Notes under the pieces: generated by a model
Told to the model about the DNA's origin: nothing
Databases searched by the model: none
The model's input: only the letters and a program-made list of their open reading frames with translations
Part shown: piece by piece, positions 1 through 9,380 of the stretch
How positions within the stretch are numbered: the stretch's first letter is position 1
How the letters are laid out: each line of letters begins with the position of its first letter
Virus record (IMG/VR): IMGVR_UViG_3300021957_000186
Span: 1 to 30,715 of that record
Length of the DNA stretch: 30,715 nucleotides
Strand: one strand, 5' to 3'
Origin: a virus
Program-made: the position numbers and the translations under genes

Positions 1-2769
1 AGGAGACGCCCACTCTTGTGAGTTGAAAATCGATTTGATAATCGTATCATAAGTAACTGTTGTTTGATTGATAACCTCAACGTCAATAACATGAGATCCT
101 TTTGAGAGAAATACTTTCTTGGTGTCTGGACTATTAGTTCTAAACCCACCAAGTCTTGGTTTTGTGCTATTAAATCCAAGACCGCCAGCTATTTGTTCAT
201 TACCGTCAATTAATATCCTTCCACCATTGTCTACAGTTCCTTTCAATCCATAGAACCCTTCAAATGGAACATCAATAGTCCAAGAATTTTGATATACAAT
301 TCCACCACCATCAGTCCCCTCTTGGGCCAATGGTTTGATTGGAGACATTGCATATCTATTTGTAAAATCAGACCAAGATCTTATATTACCTGGAAAAGAG
401 TGGGTTACTGGATACCATTGTTCTTTTGCACCAGAAGTTCTAGTTGTCCAGAGTGGATTAGGCGGGCATCTACCCTCCTGAACTGGAGGTGGTTCTTGGG
501 GAACAATTGGTTCGGGAGCATCAATGGTAAGTGATACGCCCATTGGGTTCTGATTCCAAGATTTGGGAGAGATTCTGGTTACATCTGTTCTACTACCAGT
601 AATTCTGATAGCAAGAGCCATTGGATTGGTTCCCTTAACACCAGTAAATCCAAACTTTCCTCCAGGAATTTGTAAAAGTTCTGTTCTAATTCGATACTTT
701 CCTTTTTTAAAGAAACGAGTATATGAGGATTTGCCAGTTGAATTATCGCTACTTGGTTTAAATCCTTTCTTATCAATGACTACCTCAGCACCTTCATCAT
801 TGCTGATATAAATTGTAACACTATCATCAACTTCAACTTCGATTTCGTAGTTGCCATCTGCGGGAAAATCAATACCATCCCACCGAATAACATGAGTTCC
901 TGCGTATGGATTATCTTCTAGTGTTCGGGAGGTGTCAAATGGACAGACACCATATTGATTTAGAAATCCACCTTTATTATATACATTTGTTCTCCACAGT
1001 TTTCTATCAGATCTACCAATCCAGTCAATTGTATTGAATACTTCAGTTGTAATAATATCAGTATCAGGACCTTTTACTACTTTCTTTGGTCTAGATTGTT
1101 GTTTGTTTGTAGTACTGAGAATTTCTACAGATGCATTTATATCATCACCATCCCTATCAAATAAGTTTATGATGCCATACTTAATAGAATCTTGTCCATA
1201 TGCCGTGTTTCTTTTTGCAAGTTTTGGTGTCTTGACAGAACCTTTGAATATGATTGGACCATATCCTTCTTCACTTCTGGCAAAAGTTTGAGAAGAACTG
1301 ACCTTTCCTTTTTCTTTCCAATTACGATCATCTTTTTGTCTAGTTAGAATAAGATCTGGTCTTCCTGGAGAGTTTGGAATTCTTATCTCAGTAGCTGCTG
1401 TGCCTGCATTGTTTGGATTATCATCATATTTAAATGAAAGGGCAACTTGTACATCATCGTTTCCACCAACGGTCATGTAAATGCCATCAGATTTTTGAAT
1501 GAAATCTACTCCAGCGACTTGTGTTTCATAAGCACTAATATTTGTGGTTTCATAAATTGGTTTGTTTAGTAGTTCAACCTTGACTGTATGCAATCCTTCT
1601 TCATAATACTTTTTGATTAGATTTCCACCGCTCTGGAAGTGACCAAGGTCAGCAATAAATTGATTATCTACATAGAGTTTTGCTACGTTATCCTTTACTC
1701 CTCTAAATTTATATTCACCAGTTGTTGGGAAGTCTAAGTTCCACTCAAAAGTAAATAGAGTTCCTGCAAAATCACTACCTCTCGCATTTGATGGTGGTTT
1801 GGGAGAGATAGCATACTTGTTCATAAAACTGCCCCAGCGAACAGCATTTGCAGGTATACCGTCTGGATAAGCCTTCTCTACAAATGTTTTATCAGTGACA
1901 TGATGATATCCACCGATAACATTCTGATCGCTTGAAGATATTCTAGATGGTTTGATCTTTCTTGTGTTGAAAAATCCACCCTCAAGAGCACGAACATCAC
2001 GTTGAAATTCTTGAACGTCTCTTAAAATTGGATCCGATCCACCAATAAAAGAAGTTGGTTTCCACTCTCCAAGATCCTCTCCATTAGGACCCCAAAGTCT
2101 GCCATAGGGGATTAACGTGCTGTCGCAGAGAAAATACTCTTCATAATCATCTGCACGATCATAGTATTGATAGATAAAGGTTTCATTTTTACCACGATAC
2201 CCACGAATAGTACCTGTCCTTGATTTTAAAGTTCTAGTAGTAGTGAAAGTTAATCCTTCCGTGACACTGGCGTCAGATACAATAACAATGTCGTCTCCTT
2301 CGACTACAAGTTCACCAAGAACTGCCGTAAGAACTGCACCACCACCATAGTCCGACTCATCATTGGCGCTGACTAGAGGTTGAAATACATAACCATTACC
2401 AGTTCGTACAATATCTACAGCAAGTAGAGAACCATCGCGTCCAATGATAGGGTTTCCTACTGCACCAACTCCACCACCACCTATAATTTCAATCTTTGGT
2501 GGTCCTACCTTTACCTTTTGATTTACTCCAGCACAACTTTCCTTTCTATTTAAAACATCATTAGTCGTGAGTTCGTTGACTTCATTGATGTTGAGGTACT
2601 TAAGTTTATTATCGCCCGACTTAAATATAAAAACTATTCCAGGATCTTTCTGGGCAATTTCATTTGCCTTACACACAGAAATCCCTTCAACGAAGCCGTT
2701 TTTGCTATCAATATATCCAACTCTAATATCAGAGTCTTTATTGAGAGGACCGAATAACTGACTACCCAT
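1..2769 (-). CDS. Large tail-fibre/baseplate-associated structural protein with three PA14-like repeats (3' end outside window)
   Basis: A single frame stays open from an ATG at 2769 to the window edge (923 codons, no stop), so the C-terminus is missing. I do not recognise a named T4 homologue. Three repeats share an aromatic motif of the type W-x-x-F-x-N-x-Y followed by a beta-strand pattern ending in G-x-(V)-D-(N)-x-x-x-(L/I)-x-(V/I)-D. They start near residues 306 (RWGSFMNKYAISP), 588 (LWRTNVYNKGGFLNQYG) and 796 (RSWSDFTNRYAMSP). The repeats resemble PA14/GLEYA-type carbohydrate-binding beta-sandwiches (inference from motif). A Gly-rich stretch (GGGGVGAVG) lies near residue 100. The gene directly follows gp5 and has its own late promoter motif overlapping the gp5 stop. 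It is probably a virion surface protein that contacts host glycans, but a structural baseplate role is equally possible. Confidence 0.75.
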   Translation of the reverse strand, partial: MGSQLFGPLNKDSDIRVGYIDSKNGFVEGISVCKANEIAQKDPGIVFIFKSGDNKLKYLNINEVNELTTNDVLNRKESCAGVNQKVKVGPPKIEIIGGGGVGAVGNPIIGRDGSLLAVDIVRTGNGYVFQPLVSANDESDYGGGAVLTAVLGELVVEGDDIVIVSDASVTEGLTFTTTRTLKSRTGTIRGYRGKNETFIYQYYDRADDYEEYFLCDSTLIPYGRLWGPNGEDLGEWKPTSFIGGSDPILRDVQEFQRDVRALEGGFFNTRKIKPSRISSSDQNVIGGYHHVTDKTFVEKAYPDGIPANAVRWGSFMNKYAISPKPPSNARGSDFAGTLFTFEWNLDFPTTGEYKFRGVKDNVAKLYVDNQFIADLGHFQSGGNLIKKYYEEGLHTVKVELLNKPIYETTNISAYETQVAGVDFIQKSDGIYMTVGGNDDVQVALSFKYDDNPNNAGTAATEIRIPNSPGRPDLILTRQKDDRNWKEKGKVSSSQTFARSEEGYGPIIFKGSVKTPKLAKRNTAYGQDSIKYGIINLFDRDGDDINASVEILSTTNKQQSRPKKVVKGPDTDIITTEVFNTIDWIGRSDRKLWRTNVYNKGGFLNQYGVCPFDTSRTLEDNPYAGTHVIRWDGIDFPADGNYEIEVEVDDSVTIYISNDEGAEVVIDKKGFKPSSDNSTGKSSYTRFFKKGKYRIRTELLQIPGGKFGFTGVKGTNPMALAIRITGSRTDVTRISPKSWNQNPMGVSLTIDAPEPIVPQEPPPVQEGRCPPNPLWTTRTSGAKEQWYPVTHSFPGNIRSWSDFTNRYAMSPIKPLAQEGTDGGGIVYQNSWTIDVPFEGFYGLKGTVDNGGRILIDGNEQIAGGLGFNSTKPRLGGFRTNSPDTKKVFLSKGSHVIDVEVINQTTVTYDTIIKSIFNSQEWASP

Positions 2770-2789
2770 TTTCTATATCTGCGTAACTA

Positions 2790-2797
2790 TATTTATG
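2790..2797 (-). promoter_or_regulatory. T4-type late promoter motif CATAAATA
   Basis: The minus strand reads CATAAATA, matching the gp55-type late promoter core, 21 nt upstream of the ATG of the giant fibre-like gene. The TAA inside the motif is also the stop codon of gp5. The assignment rests on motif and position only. Confidence 0.55.
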
Positions 2798-4586
2798 ACG
2801 ACTCTGCCGATCCTGCTTTTTCAAGATCAACGTCTGCTGAATCTCTTGGTGGTGTTGCAAATGGTTTAGATTCTTGCGGAGTTACACTTGCATCAGTGCC
2901 AGATGCCTTCTCAGCAACAGCATTGATGTTGGGATTCTCTGATTGTGATTGCCCACCTGAACCACGGGCAAATTGATAGAAGTCACTGATAGAGGGTTTT
3001 GGAATAACATCACAACCAAAAACACTGAACTGTATATTCTCAAAGGATAATGCTGATGCCATATTACCAGCAATACCATCAATAGATGGAACAGCATTAG
3101 AGATATCAGTCAATCCACTCTTAACCGCGTTCAATTGCTTACTGACTTCTTCCAAGAATGAACCAACCTTATCGATAATGTCATCTACCGTGTTAGTAAT
3201 TTCTTTTTTGTTTGCAGAGATTGAGTCTCCAGTCAATGATTCAACATAACAAATAGGCACCTTAGGGACTCTATCGTTTGGTGTAATAGTATTGGTATCT
3301 AACTTTTCAAGGAAGTCACCAACATTTCCACTGTTATTACCGGCACCTATCATACCCAATCCTTTCTTAAGGATACTGCATAGTTGTTCTTGTAACATGC
3401 CAATGATCTTTTCAAATAAGCATGTGATCACTTTTGTGATTTGCTCTTTGAGATCAGAAACTGTGTTCCTCATATTGGGGAACATAAGATTTACTGTGGG
3501 TGCTATTGTTTTATGAACTTCCTTGAGAATAAACTCAAGCATCTTATCATAAATGGGTTTCATATACTTTGCAAGTTTAGCACAAGCAGAATTGATTATA
3601 CTCTCAATACTAGAAAGAACACTGGTAGCTGCGTCAACATATGATAGAGCAGTTTCCAAAACTTTATTAATATCATTGGTAAGATTATTCAAGATAATCT
3701 GAATATTCTTTAATGAAGAATTAATAGAATCATAAGGATTGTCAAGAGGAATCTTTCTGATTTGCCTTTCATGCTTCTTGACATCAGCGACTGCTTGCTG
3801 ATGAACAGCATCAGCACTCTCTTTTGTTGCTCCTGGTTGTGAAGGTGCAGCAGGACTCTCTGCTGCTGATTTTCTTGCAGCAATGCCGTCAGCGACGGCC
3901 TTCATTACAAAGTTTTCTTTTTCTTGTCCTTGAAGGCCCTTTTCTTCTGCTTCTGCTCTTGCGTTTTTTGCATCCGCTAACTGCTCTTTAGTTAGAGCTT
4001 TGTCTGATCTTAACCCGTACTTATTAAGTTTGACTCCTGGTGGTGCAGGGTCAGTATCTGCTACTTGCTCAGGAGTCTTTGGTTTAGTGATTACAAGGTC
4101 AGAATCAGGAACTGTTCTGTTAGGATCAGTTTCTCCTTTACTTGACTCTGCAAATCCACTGGTGGGGCCAAAGTTAGAATCAGTTGTTCCTGTTTTAGTC
4201 TTGAGTGCAGTCTGAGCATTGTTGCCCAAGACACCCATAATAACAGGAACTTGCATGTCTTGCCCATCCAAGAAGAAACCGAAGACAAAGTTGCCCTGTC
4301 TTAAGTTTGTTGTTTGAGATGAACTGCCTTGTCCACCACCAGCAGTGGTGGGATACATGATTTGCGCCCAAGGAAGTTGATCTGAAGGGATCGTTTCTTC
4401 TTGTTGATCATGATAACCAATGATACGGACTTTAAATCTTCTAGAGTGTCCTGGGACTTGTGAAGCGGATTCGTGCTTTCCCGCAGCAGTATTATCGCGC
4501 CAGGTTGCATCATCTGCAATCTGCCCGACCCACCAATTAAAATGAGATCCTGCGAACCCTGAAGTGAAAAGCGATCCGTTCTCCAT
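2793..4586 (-). CDS. 5: Baseplate central hub protein gp5 (OB-fold spike base, no lysozyme domain)
   Basis: The N-terminal 130 residues match the gp5 OB-fold: FNWWVGQI near residue 17, FKVRIIGYH near 51, a LPWAQIMYP motif, and GNFVFGFFLDGQDMQVPVIMGVLG at about 98-121. In T4, gp5 sits on the gp27 trimer at the tip of the tail tube. After this the 597-aa protein (T4: 575) departs from the model. There is no recognisable T4-lysozyme domain (no E...D...T catalytic arrangement) and none of the VEGN-type octapeptide repeats of the needle beta-helix. Instead there is a Lys/Glu/Ala-rich linker (about 190-270), a long helical region with hydrophobic heptads (about 290-400), and a polar tail. It lies 6 nt downstream of CP12, with the gp27-like gene just before that, recalling the gp27-gp5 partnership. 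Confident for gp5 by the OB-fold; the role of the C-terminal part is unknown. Confidence 0.85.
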   Translation of the reverse strand: MENGSLFTSGFAGSHFNWWVGQIADDATWRDNTAAGKHESASQVPGHSRRFKVRIIGYHDQQEETIPSDQLPWAQIMYPTTAGGGQGSSSQTTNLRQGNFVFGFFLDGQDMQVPVIMGVLGNNAQTALKTKTGTTDSNFGPTSGFAESSKGETDPNRTVPDSDLVITKPKTPEQVADTDPAPPGVKLNKYGLRSDKALTKEQLADAKNARAEAEEKGLQGQEKENFVMKAVADGIAARKSAAESPAAPSQPGATKESADAVHQQAVADVKKHERQIRKIPLDNPYDSINSSLKNIQIILNNLTNDINKVLETALSYVDAATSVLSSIESIINSACAKLAKYMKPIYDKMLEFILKEVHKTIAPTVNLMFPNMRNTVSDLKEQITKVITCLFEKIIGMLQEQLCSILKKGLGMIGAGNNSGNVGDFLEKLDTNTITPNDRVPKVPICYVESLTGDSISANKKEITNTVDDIIDKVGSFLEEVSKQLNAVKSGLTDISNAVPSIDGIAGNMASALSFENIQFSVFGCDVIPKPSISDFYQFARGSGGQSQSENPNINAVAEKASGTDASVTPQESKPFATPPRDSADVDLEKAGSAESS

Positions 4587-4592
4587 TAGTTA

Positions 4593-4829
4593 TTAATCAT
4601 CGTAAATTAAACATTCTGGTTCTGATGGATTTGCATCACAAAATAGTTCTAGTGGTGAAGGATCGTGATGATCTCCTGCTTCAATTTCTTTTTTGTGATG
4701 CTCTACATAATCTTTTAACTCATGCAATTCACCTTCGATATGACGACGCTGCTGAGGTGATATAGTTGGATTGTCTAAGATTTTATAATCTTCTTCGACA
4801 TGTTCTTCGATTGTTCTTTTTTCTGACAT
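4593..4829 (-). CDS. cp12: CP12 Calvin-cycle regulatory protein (auxiliary metabolic gene)
   Basis: The 78-aa protein ends in ELFCDANPSEPECLIYDD, the diagnostic CP12 C-terminus: Cys-x8-Cys with the pattern FCDxNPxxxEC followed by YDD. In cyanobacteria and plants this end binds GAPDH and, with phosphoribulokinase, forms an inactive complex that stops carbon fixation in the dark. Cyanophage CP12 is a known auxiliary gene thought to shift carbon from the Calvin cycle to the pentose phosphate pathway. The N-terminal half here is a charged helix (EEHVEEDYKILDNPTISPQQ and on to residue 48) with no cysteines, so the N-terminal redox Cys pair of plant-type CP12 is absent. The gene sits between the gp27-like gene (1-nt gap) and gp5 (6-nt gap) with no promoter of its own that I can see, so it is probably expressed late with the baseplate genes. 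Confidence 0.9.
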   Translation of the reverse strand: MSEKRTIEEHVEEDYKILDNPTISPQQRRHIEGELHELKDYVEHHKKEIEAGDHHDPSPLELFCDANPSEPECLIYDD

Positions 4830-4830
4830 T

Positions 4831-6135
4831 TTAGTTTACCCTCCTTCCATAAGAATCTCTAATAAGATTTAATTGTGTAAGACAACGACTAGGCGTAACG
4901 TAGTGACATAAATCCGATATAATATATAGTCCACCAGTTTCAGAGTTTGGTTTTTGATTCTTTTTATCTTTATCTGCTGCTGGTATATCCACAAAAATCA
5001 TGTCCCCTGCGTTAAGCGTGAAGTCTCCTGATATTGTAATAGATTTCTGCAAAGTAAACAACTGATTGTATCTCATAAGTGATTGATTCAAGATATTCTC
5101 AGGATCAAAGTTTGCTTCTTTTGATTTTTCAATTTGTTCATCTGTTGTTCCCGATGGCAATGATCCTTTATCAATCAACATGTATGTTGTTCTTGAAAAT
5201 TTACCGACTGCCTCATCAAATTCGCTATTGAGTACGGGCAATTCTTTACCAGCCAAACTCAAATCACTTTCTGTTTGCCCTACATTCTTTTCAAGAACTC
5301 TATATTGACAGTTGAATGGATCGAACAGAACTACTCTAGTTGAATATGATCCACTTTCAAGTTTGCTTTGCACATTGATAGAATTATCACTATTCAATCT
5401 CAAAACTTTACCATCATATCCCTCAGGAATATTAGCACCTTTAGCATCAGGTGTCTCATTAAAAATAAGTTTTCTTTTTTGTTTTTGTTCTAAGAGTTTA
5501 TCAATCGACTTAAAATTATATCCTTTACTAGTTTCAAAGAAAAAATAACCTGCGGTTTTGCCTGGAGATTTTGAACTAGGAATACCTTTTTTAGCCAACC
5601 AAGTACAAATGTAGAATGGTTTTTTATTATTTCCGAAGAAGTTATAGTTATTCTGAGTCTCTTCGATATCAAGAGTTTTATCAGTACCAATAAAACCCTT
5701 TAGAATATCATTCACATGGTCAGATAACTTTCCGTCATATCTTTTATTAACTCTGATTACTTGATTACGAATGTGTTCTTTAGAAACTAAGTTTAAAGAA
5801 ACCATAGTCTTTTTGGCATCTTCAATAATTGGATCAACACTATTAACATATAAGGTTACTTCAAGTTTGTTCTTATTAGTATCCTTCATTTTAATCACAG
5901 CCTTCTCAGTTCCAACTAGAGGGAGACCTTCAAGGACAGATTTATCTTTAACAGAATTGCCAGTATCAACAAAAGACACACTCATTCTGATAGTCGATTC
6001 TCTAATACTCTCATAATATCTCAGTTCAATGACAGCCGAATTGATGTCGATACTTCCATCCTTGTTAGAAATAATGGAAAAACTATCAATACTACTAGCT
6101 CTTGCTTTACCCGAATCTAGTATTTCTTCTGCCAT
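4831..6135 (-). CDS. 27: Baseplate hub subunit, gp27-like
   Basis: The 434-aa protein is mainly beta-strand in character with an internal section YNFFGNNKKPFYICTWLAKKG (near residues 167-187) followed by GYFFFETSKGYNFKSIDKLL. The arrangement 'F.F.E...GY.F.SID.L' is typical of gp27/gpD-family tail hub proteins, which form the trimeric torus under the tail tube and hold gp5. A C-terminal section (GDFTLNAGDMIFVDIP... then GGLYIISDLCHYV) resembles the closing beta-barrel of hub proteins. T4 gp27 is 391 aa. Position supports the call: only CP12 separates it from gp5. A late promoter motif lies 21 nt upstream of its ATG. Homology is inferred from motif and synteny, not a direct alignment. Confidence 0.65.
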   Translation of the reverse strand: MAEEILDSGKARASSIDSFSIISNKDGSIDINSAVIELRYYESIRESTIRMSVSFVDTGNSVKDKSVLEGLPLVGTEKAVIKMKDTNKNKLEVTLYVNSVDPIIEDAKKTMVSLNLVSKEHIRNQVIRVNKRYDGKLSDHVNDILKGFIGTDKTLDIEETQNNYNFFGNNKKPFYICTWLAKKGIPSSKSPGKTAGYFFFETSKGYNFKSIDKLLEQKQKRKLIFNETPDAKGANIPEGYDGKVLRLNSDNSINVQSKLESGSYSTRVVLFDPFNCQYRVLEKNVGQTESDLSLAGKELPVLNSEFDEAVGKFSRTTYMLIDKGSLPSGTTDEQIEKSKEANFDPENILNQSLMRYNQLFTLQKSITISGDFTLNAGDMIFVDIPAADKDKKNQKPNSETGGLYIISDLCHYVTPSRCLTQLNLIRDSYGRRVN

Positions 6136-6155
6136 AATACTTCTTGGTTATATAT

Positions 6156-6163
6156 TATTTATT
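6156..6163 (-). promoter_or_regulatory. T4-type late promoter motif AATAAATA
   Basis: The minus strand reads AATAAATA, 21 nt upstream of the gp27-like ATG. Its TAA is the stop codon of the preceding 1072-aa gene (CAA-TAA-ATA). It would drive the gp27-like gene, CP12 and gp5. Motif and position only. Confidence 0.55.
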
Positions 6164-9100
6164 GTCCCGCAGCAAGGGCATCTGAATAGTCATCCATTCC
6201 ACCACCACTACCAACAGAGACTGGAACCATTTTAGTAGAAGATTTGGATTGTGATACGATATTGTTTATAACAGTAACTGGAACTACTGCATTCTCACCA
6301 GCACCAGATTCATAAGATGCATAGTTTCTAAGAACACCGATTGCAGCATCATACTTTGCATGATTCAAGGCATCTAAGAAACCAGGGAACTTATCCTCTA
6401 GTGCTTGAGTTGAATTGACATCCAGAATGAATTCACCATGAGTAAGCATCACAGGAATCATATCCTGACCTCTTCTACCAGACACTCTACCACCATAATA
6501 CATCCTATTCTTAATCATACTACGCAGAACTCCACCGCCACTCCCATCCTGCCCACTCTTAGTCAGTTTATGTAAGTCAGATCTTTCTCCATCACCATTC
6601 CAATAAGTTGGTCCATAGTTATCAGGATCTGTTGACGCACCTGCCATTGTTGGAGTATGTAATCCTAATCTACCGTCTTTACCTGATGCTGCTTCAGCAT
6701 GAGTCATCACGTTCTTTATATTAATATCACTGGGTTTCCAACCCCATGCTTTGGCGATTGTCGCAGCTTCAGTTGTCATAGCATTTAACTGCTTTTTCGT
6801 TGGAGCATATGACCAATTATAACCTTTCATAGCGGCAACTGCCAGTCCTATACCACGACTATTTCTATATGCGGTATGTCCCTCTTGAGTCCTAAAGTTG
6901 CTGTAGTCAGGATTTGATGGATACTTATTTCCATCTCCCGTAAAGAGAGCATGATACTTATTCCCAGCACCATAGGTGCTGTTATTACCCGCAGCGTTCC
7001 AGTGAAGATAAATCTCCCCCTTCTTGTTTATTTTTAACGCTGATGGATCAGTTGTTGCTTTACCGCCACCTGTGGGCCCTGATGTAGATCTTGTAACCTT
7101 TGCAGTTGCGCCAAAATTTGGAACTGCTGCTACTTTATTTTGAGTGTAATTATTATACCATCCAAAGTAATTATCACCAGGTTTTCTAGTCAATCCACCT
7201 TCAACACTATAACCTCTGAAATCTGTTCTTCCTTGTATAAATTCTCTTGCCTTGTCTTGAAGAGATGGATTTAAGATCGCAGCTGCGACAGATTTCATTG
7301 CGTTTTGAGACATTCCTGCAGCAGCCGCTGCTGTTGCAACATCCTTAATAGCAAACCATTCATCATTAGAATTGCCCCTACCTTTCTTTGCTCCATTAGG
7401 GAATTTCCAAGTAGGTTCATACTGCATCCTCCCAGTGACCAGTTCTTTGATTGTACTGCCACCATATGCACCAGATCCAAGTCTATTATAAATGGATTGT
7501 GCTACGTCTGCCCAGGATTGAGGTTCTCCATCCTCTCTAGATGCAACAGCAACCAGTGTCCAGAAGTCAGCATCTCCTCCACTAATATTGACTGTGCTAG
7601 TGGTTTTTTCACCATCACCATCAACACTAGGTCCAGTTCCACCAGTTGTTTGTTTCTTAAGACCAAGTTGCTTTCTCAGATCAGAGATAGCATTTGTGAC
7701 TTTACTTGATATGATACCTTCTATATTTTTAGTAAGTGATTGGGTCATGTTTTGACCCTTCATCAACATTTCAACATCAACTTCACCACCACCAGCCATT
7801 CTCATCTGAGAACTCTTGATATCAAAAGTATATCTAGTCCATCTATCAAGACCACCAGCAACATTTCTATAATCAGTAGAGTTTGCTTTGTCACCTAACA
7901 AAGTCTTATATGCTATACCGAAGAGTGGTCCAAGGAAAGGCATCGTTGACATTTCCTTATTCACATCTTCAATGTATGTCATTGGACTAACATTCTTAGA
8001 ATCCTTTGATTCTGGGAATATTTTTTTAACTTTCTTTTTGCCGCCAGTTTGAGATCCTACATTGATTTTAGTTTCTCTTGATTTTTCAGCATAAATTCTT
8101 GGCGGTTCTGATTTTTCTCTTTTGAGTGACCTACTAATAGCACCCATCTTTCTACCACCTCTGGTGATTCCACCAGAAGCATATTTGCTCATCATCTCTT
8201 TTTGAGCCTTATCATCTCCATAGATGTTTCCAAAGGAACCCTTACCCTTGAACAATTGTCCAAAGGTAACCATATTTAAACCTTCTCTTATATTCTCACG
8301 AACTCTAGAGTCAAGTTTAGCAAGATTTGTTGCTTGCTTCTTCTTATCTTTTGGACTTAAGAATGGATAACGAATTAGTTCAACTGCATATCTAAATGGA
8401 GCACCGACAATATCAAGCACACCTCCAACAATTCCAAGTTGAAGATTTAAAAATCTAGAACCTTGATACAATGCCCAGTCAATATACTTTCTTGGATCCC
8501 AGACTGCCTTTTTCTCCCATCTTTTCTTTGCGCCATCTTCAAGATCCTTTCCAGTTTTCTTCAGTTGGAAAGCACCTTCACCAATCGCAGAGGAGAGCAG
8601 ACCTACACCAGCAATAATTCCCGCTGCTGCTCCTGCACCAATTCCACCCGCTTGTGCTGCTGCACCACCGCCTTGAGTTGCTGCTGCTTGAACACCCTGT
8701 TGAGCTCCCCGCTGCATTAACCTATCACCAGCTACATCACCAATGGCGTCAATTATCCCACCCTTTCCACCAGCAGCCGCAGCAAAGATAAGAGTGGTAA
8801 TTACTGTTTCTACTGCACCCTCAAACTTTGAAAATGTATTAACTAAATTTTGACCTCCAAGATCATCAATAAATCCAATAGTCTTAGTTCTTAAATCATA
8901 CGCACCTTTGACAAAAGAACTAAGCGCATCAATGGTCCCTATACCAAAATTAGCAATCCAAGTTGCTGCACTATTAATTTTGGGCAAAAACGCGATCATC
9001 TGTGGCAGATAATCAATCATCTTGAAAGCGATGAATCCTAATAGAATCTTACCAATAAAAGATTTTATTCTATCAAGGAATCCAAGTTTCGGACCTTTCA

Positions 9101-9377
9101 GAAGTTTCTTTTTTCCCTTATTTTCGTCATCTTTTTTTGGTTTCTCTAACTTATCTTCTTGTTTTGCTCTAGACTTCTTCTCTTCTTGCTGCCCTGCTTT
9201 CTTTTTCTGCTTGGTATAAAGTTTATTTTGACGACCAAGTAGTTTCTCAATATTAATTACTCTAGATTTAACTGATACAAGTCCTTTGTGACCACTCTTT
9301 CCTTCGCCACTAACTGGTTTAACAGATATTTTTTTAGTCTGAGTTTGAATCGATGGTGCGGATGGAAGTAATTTCAT
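6159..9377 (-). CDS. Large tape-measure/hub-like structural protein with two cell-wall hydrolase-like domains
   Basis: 1072 aa. Order of parts: a Lys/Glu-rich coiled segment (about 40-95); a hydrophobic helix with SFIGKILLGFIAFKMIDYLP (about 106-125); an Ala/Gly-rich region (195-265); low-complexity linkers. A SleB-like cell-wall hydrolase domain spans about 604-741, starting DFWTLVAVASREDGEPQSWA with IYNRLGSGAYGG after it and DNYFGWYNN at its end. A possible amidase_2-type domain spans about 785-940, with candidate metal ligands H792 (IYLHWNAAGN), H893 (NVMTHAEAA) and D934/H936, plus KYHALFTGDG. A C-terminal motif GRRGQDMIPVMLTHGEFILD (968-987) is the 'VPAMLTPGEFV' signature common near the ends of tape-measure-type proteins. 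Because gp5 lacks lysozyme, this protein may supply the peptidoglycan-degrading activity for tail entry (inference). It starts 3 nt after the 666-aa gene. Confidence 0.7.
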   Translation of the reverse strand: MKLLPSAPSIQTQTKKISVKPVSGEGKSGHKGLVSVKSRVINIEKLLGRQNKLYTKQKKKAGQQEEKKSRAKQEDKLEKPKKDDENKGKKKLLKGPKLGFLDRIKSFIGKILLGFIAFKMIDYLPQMIAFLPKINSAATWIANFGIGTIDALSSFVKGAYDLRTKTIGFIDDLGGQNLVNTFSKFEGAVETVITTLIFAAAAGGKGGIIDAIGDVAGDRLMQRGAQQGVQAAATQGGGAAAQAGGIGAGAAAGIIAGVGLLSSAIGEGAFQLKKTGKDLEDGAKKRWEKKAVWDPRKYIDWALYQGSRFLNLQLGIVGGVLDIVGAPFRYAVELIRYPFLSPKDKKKQATNLAKLDSRVRENIREGLNMVTFGQLFKGKGSFGNIYGDDKAQKEMMSKYASGGITRGGRKMGAISRSLKREKSEPPRIYAEKSRETKINVGSQTGGKKKVKKIFPESKDSKNVSPMTYIEDVNKEMSTMPFLGPLFGIAYKTLLGDKANSTDYRNVAGGLDRWTRYTFDIKSSQMRMAGGGEVDVEMLMKGQNMTQSLTKNIEGIISSKVTNAISDLRKQLGLKKQTTGGTGPSVDGDGEKTTSTVNISGGDADFWTLVAVASREDGEPQSWADVAQSIYNRLGSGAYGGSTIKELVTGRMQYEPTWKFPNGAKKGRGNSNDEWFAIKDVATAAAAAGMSQNAMKSVAAAILNPSLQDKAREFIQGRTDFRGYSVEGGLTRKPGDNYFGWYNNYTQNKVAAVPNFGATAKVTRSTSGPTGGGKATTDPSALKINKKGEIYLHWNAAGNNSTYGAGNKYHALFTGDGNKYPSNPDYSNFRTQEGHTAYRNSRGIGLAVAAMKGYNWSYAPTKKQLNAMTTEAATIAKAWGWKPSDINIKNVMTHAEAASGKDGRLGLHTPTMAGASTDPDNYGPTYWNGDGERSDLHKLTKSGQDGSGGGVLRSMIKNRMYYGGRVSGRRGQDMIPVMLTHGEFILDVNSTQALEDKFPGFLDALNHAKYDAAIGVLRNYASYESGAGENAVVPVTVINNIVSQSKSSTKMVPVSVGSGGGMDDYSDALAAGQ

Positions 9378-9380
9378 GTT

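Noticed and set aside
7305-7709. 134-codon plus-strand frame rich in Ser and Cys
   Set aside because: Antisense shadow of the hydrolase-like domain of the 1072-aa gene.
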